Notes under the pieces: generated by a model
What the model was told of the DNA's origin: nothing
What the model saw: only the letters and a program-made list of their open reading frames with translations
The model's database searches: none
Shown here: positions 57,932-64,000 of the stretch, one piece after another
Numbering within the stretch: the first letter of the stretch is position 1
How the letters are laid out: each line of letters opens with the position of its first letter
Program-made: the position numbers and the translations under genes
Assembly (NCBI GenBank): GCA_002898015.1
Contig: BDTM01000039.1
Location: 1-64,000 of the forward strand
DNA: 64,000 bases
Direction: 5' to 3'
DNA from: a bacterium BMS3Bbin03
GTDB lineage: Bacteria; Zhuqueibacterota; JdFR-76; BMS3Abin05

Positions 57932-58116
57932 TAATAGCCTTTCGGTTATAATTACGGCTAATTAGTTATGATAACAATATATTACCTAATGATTTGAATA
58001 GCCAGTTAAAATAGCCGGTTCAATAAATTTTCAATCTCCAAATACATCCGCTCCGTCTGTCGAAATTTGATGTCGGGGGCTTATTTGTTATTGGGTATTT
58101 GTCCTGAATGTGATGT

Positions 58117-58926
58117 TTACGGAATCAGAAGGATCAATAGGGCAGAAAAAATGAGGGTATGCGCCACTTCAAGAAAACCGATTTGGCGGATTGTAATTCT
58201 TCTGTACAAGCCTGCCGTAAACAGGCCGATGAAAATCGTGGTCGGGAGCAAGAGCACAAACCAGACGGCCGGAACCCAGCGCAGGAAAACGGCCGCAATC
58301 GCCAAAAGCAGGGTCAGCCCCCAATAGAGAAACAGCGGACGGAAAAGCCGCACGGTTGTTTTGGAGGCCGTGTCTCTTTTTCTGCTGTTCATCCAGCCGC
58401 GCACGGTGTAGATACTGTGGGCAAAATACAAAATGTTAGCCGTCCACACAATCAAGGCCGGTCCGTTAAACACACCTCCCAAAGCCACAGCCGTGAGCGG
58501 AGCGGCAAACGTCAGCAAAACGACCCCCACCCACTGCCCGATTAAGGAGCGGCCTTGTTTTTGCACATCTAAAATCAAATAAAACAGTGCAAGCACAATT
58601 CCAATTCCGGCCGCAATAAGAGCGGAAGTCAGGTCTGTTTGTGAGAAAAACCAGACCGCACCGGCCACACCGACAAGCGGAAAAGCCGATGAAATCAAAA
58701 TCCTTTCGCGTTTCGACGGATGCGGTCGAAACAAGACGGAATTCTTTAATATCCATTCTATAAAAGGGTTTTTCAAAACATAAAAAACGGCCAAGAAGAA
58801 AAACCACAAAACTGTCTTTCCATTCCACTGGTGTGCCAGTTTTGCACCGGCTAAAAACGGCACAAGCCACATGGCCCACGCCCCGTACTCATCCGGCAGA
58901 ACTTTTTTCAATTCGCGCAGCGTCAT
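58117..58926 (-). CDS. YwiC-like multi-TM membrane protein
   Basis: 'LRELKKVLPDEYGAWAMWLVPFLAGAKLAHQWNGKTVLWFFFLAVFYVLKNPFIEWIL'. Confidence 0.78.
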   Translation of the reverse strand: MTLRELKKVLPDEYGAWAMWLVPFLAGAKLAHQWNGKTVLWFFFLAVFYVLKNPFIEWILKNSVLFRPHPSKRERILISSAFPLVGVAGAVWFFSQTDLTSALIAAGIGIVLALFYLILDVQKQGRSLIGQWVGVVLLTFAAPLTAVALGGVFNGPALIVWTANILYFAHSIYTVRGWMNSRKRDTASKTTVRLFRPLFLYWGLTLLLAIAAVFLRWVPAVWFVLLLPTTIFIGLFTAGLYRRITIRQIGFLEVAHTLIFSALLILLIP

Positions 58927-58970
58927 ATCCGGAAAATCAAACCTAATCTTTTAACCCGGTTAATTCATAA

Positions 58971-59078
58971 TGCGCCTGAGGCGCATTTGGGTGTTATCTT
59001 CAAATTTTTGTTGATAATAATATTTTTTCAGAAAAAACAAAAATGTCAGCCGTAATACTGTAATGCGCCAGAGGCGCA
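58971..59078. repeat. Pair of near-identical short palindromes (tgcgcctgaggcgca, tgcgccagaggcgca) 93 bp apart
   Basis: 58971-58985 and 59064-59078, each with 6-bp perfect stems and flanked by 'taa' on the left. Confidence 0.7.
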
Positions 59079-59224
59079 AAGGACACCGAGTTATTTCTAT
59101 TCAGATTAATCATAAATAATTAAACCATTTGTTCCCATCCGGATCCTTCCTGAAAAGAGGCTGTGATCATTTATTATTATATAACCTCTGCGTTCCCGGT
59201 GATCTCCGCGGTGAATTATTCAGG

Positions 59225-59680
59225 TTAGAATTTTTCGCCTTTCGCTTCCCGAAATTGGCTGCCTGTGGGACGAATGCGCGTCCACATGTTGTAGAAAAAA
59301 AACAGCAGTGCCAATACTTCCAGCAGCGAACCCACCACAATGGCCCAGTGCCAAAAAACTCCGACTGCAAAGGCAGACACAATTTCGGCCGCCGTCCGGA
59401 CGAATACACCGGTGGTCATCGTATAATAAATATATTCCGCCAGATACGGACTGTAGCGGGAATTCCCCTTTACCGGCCGCGGGAACATCCACTGTGCCAC
59501 GCCCATGATCATCAATATCACAAAGCCGACCAAAATCGAATGGGTGTGGGCCGTGATCAGCTGCTGATCCGGAAATGTGCCGCCTAATTCCTTTTGAATA
59601 ATCATGACAACGCCCAGAACAAGGCCGACCGTCAGAAAAAAGACACTGGTTCGCACGTACCATCTTACAATTGAGTGCAC
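59225..59680 (-). CDS. Small heme-copper oxidase subunit I-like membrane protein
   Basis: Four hydrophobic segments, 'DQQLITAHTHSILVGFVILMIMGVAQWMFPRP' and 'FWHWAIVVGSLLEVLALLFFFYNMWTRIRP'. Confidence 0.6.
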   Translation of the reverse strand: MHSIVRWYVRTSVFFLTVGLVLGVVMIIQKELGGTFPDQQLITAHTHSILVGFVILMIMGVAQWMFPRPVKGNSRYSPYLAEYIYYTMTTGVFVRTAAEIVSAFAVGVFWHWAIVVGSLLEVLALLFFFYNMWTRIRPTGSQFREAKGEKF

Positions 59681-59736
59681 AATTTTACCTCCGCTAAAAT
59701 AACCGAAACAATTTAAAATATCAATTTCATCGTGGA

Positions 59737-60750
59737 TTAACGCTTTCTGCTGCCGGTGTGATTGTAAACCGGTTGATAAATCTGCTGCAGCCGTGCACGA
59801 TATTCTTCAATTGAAATCCTGTTTTTCCAGTGTCCCGTGATTCGGGCCGCCCCCGTTACAAGACCAAATATCAGAACAATTGCCAGCGCATAAGCCCATG
59901 GACGGATGGGTCTCTTTTTCGAAGGCAGGCGCAAATCCAGTGTATTTTCCACGGGACAAACAGCCGTGCAGCTCAGACAGGTGGTGCATTCATCCGAGCT
60001 CACCCGGTTTAATTTGTGCACCTGAATGTCGGCCGGGCAGGCCTCCGTGCACAAATTGCAGTCGATGCAGGTTTTGGCGTTTCGCGTAATTTTCACCGGG
60101 CTGAACAGGCTTAAAAATCCGAGCAAAGCCCCGTAGGGACAGAGGTACCGGCACCAGAAGTTTTTTATGAAAATCGAAAAACCGGCAATGCCAAGAATCA
60201 CCGAGAACGAAAAAACGGAAAGGTGCTCAAAGAAAAACAACATCTTGATGCCGGCCACCTTGTTGTACGGACTGAAAATAAACGCACGCAAAACAGGTAC
60301 GTTCATTTTCACAAGAATCCCCCAGGCAAAGAAGATCAGCAAAAGATATTTCACACTCCGCAGCGGGTAGTCCAGAAATTTCGGAAGCACCGGATTTTCG
60401 CCGAAAATGCGCCGCCCCGGTTTCCATAAATATTCAGATAAAAATCCCACCGGGCAAATCCAGGAACAAAAACTGCGCTTCAGAAAAAGGCCCATCAGCA
60501 AAATAGCAATAAAAATGGCCAGACCGGCCGGGTGGATGGTATTGTAAACACCCGTCAGGATCCAGTATTTCAGGCTGATGAGCGCACTCAGCGGCAAAAA
60601 GGCTTCCACCCCGGGCGGGCGAGTGACCGGCGTGCCTCCCGTACCCAGGAAATGAACAAATGCGATAAATCGCCAGCCCGTGTAGAGCGTGGCCAGCAAA
60701 AAAATACTCTGAACAATCAGCCTCAGTTTTTGGCTATTAATGGCATTCAA
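59737..60750 (-). CDS. NapH/MauN-type membrane ferredoxin (4Fe-4S) protein
   Basis: TM segments with 'FCSWICPVGFLSE', 'WCRYLCPYGALLG', and two 4Fe-4S motifs 'CIDCNLCTEACPADIQVHKLNRVSSDECTTCLSCTAVCP'. Confidence 0.88.
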   Translation of the reverse strand: MNAINSQKLRLIVQSIFLLATLYTGWRFIAFVHFLGTGGTPVTRPPGVEAFLPLSALISLKYWILTGVYNTIHPAGLAIFIAILLMGLFLKRSFCSWICPVGFLSEYLWKPGRRIFGENPVLPKFLDYPLRSVKYLLLIFFAWGILVKMNVPVLRAFIFSPYNKVAGIKMLFFFEHLSVFSFSVILGIAGFSIFIKNFWCRYLCPYGALLGFLSLFSPVKITRNAKTCIDCNLCTEACPADIQVHKLNRVSSDECTTCLSCTAVCPVENTLDLRLPSKKRPIRPWAYALAIVLIFGLVTGAARITGHWKNRISIEEYRARLQQIYQPVYNHTGSRKR

Positions 60751-61199
60751 ATGGGTGTTCCGACGCTGACGGTTTTGATACGAAAATCAAAAGTGTTTGT
60801 GTCCAGTGCCAATTGAGCAAAATTCGTGGATGCCATCATCTCAGAAATTTCTTTCCGAATGCGGAACCATTTATGGTGTAAGGGACACGGAAAATGGTCC
60901 GAACATTTATCCAGACCAAAGACGCATTCCGTGAATAAATCCATACCTTCCAGCACACGCACCACATCTAACACAAAAATATCCTCCGGCTTACGGGCAA
61001 GCCTGACCCCTCCGTTGGGACCTTTGTAAGAAGTGATCAGCCCGCCCTGGCTCAGGTTCTGAAAAATCTTTCCCAAAAAATGGTAGGACAAATTCAGATT
61101 TTCAGCGATCTCCCGAATCAGCACAAACGGATGCCCTTTCTGCATCGAAAGATACAGCACGGCTCGAATGCCATAAGCCGATGTTTTTGAGAACAGCAT
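60747..61199 (-). CDS. Rrf2 family transcriptional regulator (three-Cys, Fe-S-sensing type)
   Basis: 'MLFSKTSAYGIRAVLYLSMQKGHPFVLIREIAENLNLSYHFLGKIFQNLSQGGLITSYKGPNGGVRLARKPEDI' and 'TECVFGLDKCSDHFPCPLHHKWFRIR'. Confidence 0.95.
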   Translation of the reverse strand: MLFSKTSAYGIRAVLYLSMQKGHPFVLIREIAENLNLSYHFLGKIFQNLSQGGLITSYKGPNGGVRLARKPEDIFVLDVVRVLEGMDLFTECVFGLDKCSDHFPCPLHHKWFRIRKEISEMMASTNFAQLALDTNTFDFRIKTVSVGTPI

Positions 61200-61217
61200 C
61201 GCATTGCCTTTTTAAGT

Positions 61218-61266
61218 TTTAGGACTTCATTGTCTTAAATGTAATCCGTTTTTTCAAAAATTTCAA
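61218..61266 (-). promoter_or_regulatory. Candidate sigma-70 promoter with overlapping operator-like inverted repeat upstream of the Rrf2 gene
   Basis: Minus strand TTGAAA-N17-TACATT; inverted repeat TTTAGGAC-N6-GTCTTAAA (7/8) at 61218-61239 overlapping the -10 region. Confidence 0.5.
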
Positions 61267-61561
61267 CAGAAAAATGCAGCGATTCGGGTTTTTTAGACAA
61301 GGGGGGCAGGAATTACTTTTGAAAATTCTTTAACCTGCCGATAAACCCTACAAAATCTATTGATTTTTTCAGTTGAAAAAGGTATATTGATAGGAATTTT
61401 TGGCCATAAGAGAGCCGTTCAGCGGCATTTTTTAAGCCTAATAGCAACAATATCCCTTCGGGATGCCAGAGCCGGTTGCACAGTCACAAAAGATCTGTTG
61501 TCAAAAACATGTTTTGTGTTGACACACGGCCATTCGAATTTCAAATCAAAAGGACGGACAT

Positions 61562-63109
61562 GTGAAACGATCAACCCTTTTTTTGCAGGCGCTTTTCATC
61601 GGAATTCTAATTGTGTTGAGTACGGCCGGCATTTCATTTGGCCAGGAAACAGAGGCACAGGAGATTGAGAAGCTTGGTACGCAGTTGCCGATATGGAGTA
61701 TCATCCCTTTTATCGGCATTTTGTTGTCTATTGCCCTATTTCCGCTCTTCGCCCCTGAATTTTGGCACCATCATTACGGAAAAATTTCCGCCCTCTGGAG
61801 CATCATTCTGGCTGTTCCGTTTATCATTTTTTTCAGGGGCGAGGCCGTGCATGAAATTCTTTTCATGTACATTCGAGATTACATTCCCTTTATTATTTTA
61901 TTGTGGGCTCTTTATACCATTACGGGCGGCATTTTAATTCAGGGCGACCTCTGGGGCAGCCCGGGATTAAACACACTTCTTCTGTTATTCGGAACATTTT
62001 TGGCTTCGTGGATCGGGACAACCGGTGCCTCTATTTTACTCATTCGCCCGCTTTTAAGAATTAATAAAATCCGAAAAACAAACATACATGTCATCATCTT
62101 TTTTATATTTCTTGTGAGTAATGTCGGCGGTTCTCTCACACCTCTCGGAGATCCGCCGCTTTTTATAGGCTTTTTGCACGGCGTGCCGTTTTTCTGGACG
62201 TTCAAAATCCTCCCCGACTTAGCCTTTAACGCCGGAATATTGCTGCTTCTCTTTTATCTCATTGATTCTTATTATTATAAAAAAGAGGGCCTTTCAAAAT
62301 TAGGGGTGCACATCCGGGGAATTATTCTAACCGATAAAACAAAAGAAAAAGGCGACATTGAAATTGATGAGATTATCAGCCGGTACAAACAAGAGACACA
62401 CAAAGTGGAGCGCGTTAAAGAGCGGCTGCGGGTTCGGGGGCTGCCGAACGGCTTACTTCTTATAGGCGTTATGGGCGGCGTCCTCTTTAGCGGACTGGTT
62501 CGATTGCCGGAAGTCAATATTCTGGGGATTCCGGCGGAAGCTCAGGATCTCATCCGGGATGCGTTTTTAATTCTTCTGGGCATTATTTCGTTCCGTTTCA
62601 CACCTCATCAAATTCACAAAGACAATGGGTTCACATGGTTTCCGATCAAAGAGGTAGCGTATTTGTTTGCCGGGATTTTTACGACGATCGTCCCCGCTTT
62701 GATTCTGCTCCGGGCGGGTGAAAGCGGAAATCTTGGATTTTTGATTAAAGCCATTAAGGAACCCTGGCATTACTTCTGGATTACGGGAGGCCTTTCCAGT
62801 TTTCTGGACAATACGCCCACTTACCTCACATTTTTCAGCACGGTCCTCGGAAGATTCTATCCGGGCGTGCCTGAAAGTACTGCGGTGGCCAGACTCATTG
62901 CAGAACACCACGTCTATTTAGAGGCGATTGCCACGGGCGCCGTGTTTATGGGCGCCATGACGTACATCGGAAATGCGCCTAATTTTATGGTAAAATCCAT
63001 TTCTGAAGAAAATAACATTAAAATGCCCAGTTTCTTCGGATACATGGGGTATTCAATTGTCATTCTTATTCCGATATACATTTTGAGTACGTTTATATTT
63101 CTGCGGTAG
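61562..63109 (+). CDS. Sodium:proton antiporter/citrate transporter-like family (NhaD-like)
   Basis: 'LLLFGTFLASWIGTTGASILLIRPLLRINKIRKTNIHVIIFFIFLVSNVGGSLTPLGDPPLFIGFLHGVPFFWTF', 'GGLSSFLDNTPTYLTFF'. Confidence 0.9.
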   Translation: MKRSTLFLQALFIGILIVLSTAGISFGQETEAQEIEKLGTQLPIWSIIPFIGILLSIALFPLFAPEFWHHHYGKISALWSIILAVPFIIFFRGEAVHEILFMYIRDYIPFIILLWALYTITGGILIQGDLWGSPGLNTLLLLFGTFLASWIGTTGASILLIRPLLRINKIRKTNIHVIIFFIFLVSNVGGSLTPLGDPPLFIGFLHGVPFFWTFKILPDLAFNAGILLLLFYLIDSYYYKKEGLSKLGVHIRGIILTDKTKEKGDIEIDEIISRYKQETHKVERVKERLRVRGLPNGLLLIGVMGGVLFSGLVRLPEVNILGIPAEAQDLIRDAFLILLGIISFRFTPHQIHKDNGFTWFPIKEVAYLFAGIFTTIVPALILLRAGESGNLGFLIKAIKEPWHYFWITGGLSSFLDNTPTYLTFFSTVLGRFYPGVPESTAVARLIAEHHVYLEAIATGAVFMGAMTYIGNAPNFMVKSISEENNIKMPSFFGYMGYSIVILIPIYILSTFIFLR

Positions 63110-63343
63110 AACAGAAAAACTTTACCGGTAATCCCCGTATTTCTCCATTCCGGCTGTTTTCAAACAGGCGAATTCAGCCGGTTATGCCTGTTTAATCCCC
63201 TTCCAAAATCCATCAATCATTCGACATCTTTGTTCATAACCTATTATTTTATTTTTAATTATTCTTAAAGCCAAACTCTATTTTTGCCGATAATTAATTA
63301 GCTGACAAAATGAGAAAAACGCAGGGTAATCAAAGAGGCAAGC

Positions 63344-63820
63344 ATGGTTTCGCGAACAATCTATTACACAAACGAGACAAAAGCGGCTCATCTCAAATTA
63401 TTGAAAGCCGATATTCGTGAATTTTCGGATTCCATTATCATCGGCTTCCGCAGCCTTTTCCGGCTGACCGAAAAGAACGTTCCCCTTGTTTACGAGAGTT
63501 TATTGGCCAATATTCCGCCGTCCGGGGACATTATTTTCGACCTGTCGAATGTGGAGTCCATCGACAGCCGCGGGCTGGCGCTATTGATAACGCTTCATGA
63601 TCGTTTTGATAATGAAAATCGCCAGTTTTATTTAATGAATTTAAAAGCCGCCCTTCTCCGAATTTTCAGAATTACACAGATCGACCAGATCATTCCAATC
63701 TATATGCAGAACTCAGACACGGAATTTGACTATAACACACAGGCGCAGTTTGAACTTTTGGAGGATTTAGATACATCCTACTCGGATTTAGACTTTATCC
63801 ATCACAATGAATCTTTTTAA
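63344..63820 (+). CDS. STAS domain (anti-sigma factor antagonist-like) protein
   Basis: 'GDIIFDLSNVESIDSRGLALLITLHDRFDNENRQFYLMNLKAALLRIFRITQIDQIIPIY'. Confidence 0.85.
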   Translation: MVSRTIYYTNETKAAHLKLLKADIREFSDSIIIGFRSLFRLTEKNVPLVYESLLANIPPSGDIIFDLSNVESIDSRGLALLITLHDRFDNENRQFYLMNLKAALLRIFRITQIDQIIPIYMQNSDTEFDYNTQAQFELLEDLDTSYSDLDFIHHNESF

Positions 63821-64000
63821 AAAACAAAGAAGCACTTCTCTCACAAACGAGGCATTTCTGATTGTTTTGGGTTTTACGGCAATCATTGCCGCCTTCTTTT
63901 TTCTAAAAGATCCCGTCCATTTCTGGCAGATTCTGGCCATGCATCATTTGTACCTGGGCTGGCTGGTTTTCGGCGCGCTTTTCTTCTCAGATAAAATATT
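63807..64000 (+). CDS. Hypothetical membrane protein, truncated at window end
   Basis: ATG at 63807 overlaps the STAS gene end; MNLFKKQRSTSLTNEAFLIVLGFTAIIAAFFFLKDPVHFWQILAMHHLYLGWLVFGALFFSDKI open to the window edge. Confidence 0.6.
   Translation, partial: MNLFKKQRSTSLTNEAFLIVLGFTAIIAAFFFLKDPVHFWQILAMHHLYLGWLVFGALFFSDKI

Noticed and set aside
58466-58879. 137-aa minus-strand ORF inside the YwiC-like gene
   Set aside because: Out-of-frame overlap; Cys/Arg-rich nonsense translation, whereas the 269-aa frame has coherent TM segments
63110-63343. Possible terminator after the antiporter (aaacaggc...gcctgttt)
   Set aside because: 8-bp stem with a 16-nt loop and no proper T tract; too weak to call

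Overview
The window looks like one contig from a Gram-negative bacterium of the FCB type. The basis is repeated '(N)YPNPFNP...' type IX secretion (T9SS) sorting domains, TatC, WaaA (Kdo transferase), Wza-like and Wzi-like genes. No 16S or marker phylogeny is possible here. Nearly all genes are on the minus strand. Blocks: (1) metal ABC transporter permease (truncated at the window start), ZnuA-like binding protein and a putative outer-membrane porin, 1-3.1 kb; (2) a 1772-aa C25 (gingipain/PorU-like) peptidase with a T9SS C-terminal domain, 4.0-9.3 kb; (3) a long surface-polysaccharide locus, 9.3-30.3 kb, with glycosyltransferases, Wzy-like and Wzx-like proteins, glucuronyl C5-epimerase-like protein, WecB, WbpB-like and WbpD-like enzymes, Wzz, Wza and Wzi. 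It is interrupted by a GxxExxY element and by a methylase/putative endonuclease pair; (4) two related FN3 + T9SS-CTD proteins flanking a plus-strand kamA-like gene, and a sigma-54 activator, 30.5-36.1 kb; (5) ECF-type ATPases, waaA, GT9, UDP-glucuronate decarboxylase and prenyl synthase, 36.3-42.4 kb; (6) a dense two-component signalling cluster, 42.5-50.2 kb; (7) housekeeping genes (DHH, MBL, PHP, dcd, tatC, SLT), 50.4-55.4 kb; (8) response regulators and an Rrf2-controlled membrane/Fe-S operon, 55.6-61.2 kb; (9) plus-strand antiporter and STAS genes. The observations most worth a second look are the GxxExxY gene bounded by inverted repeats with an adjacent internally deleted copy, the co-location of a T9SS sortase-like protease with WbpB/D/I-like sugar genes, and the uncharacterised methylase/endonuclease pair. 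No tRNA, rRNA or CRISPR was recognised.
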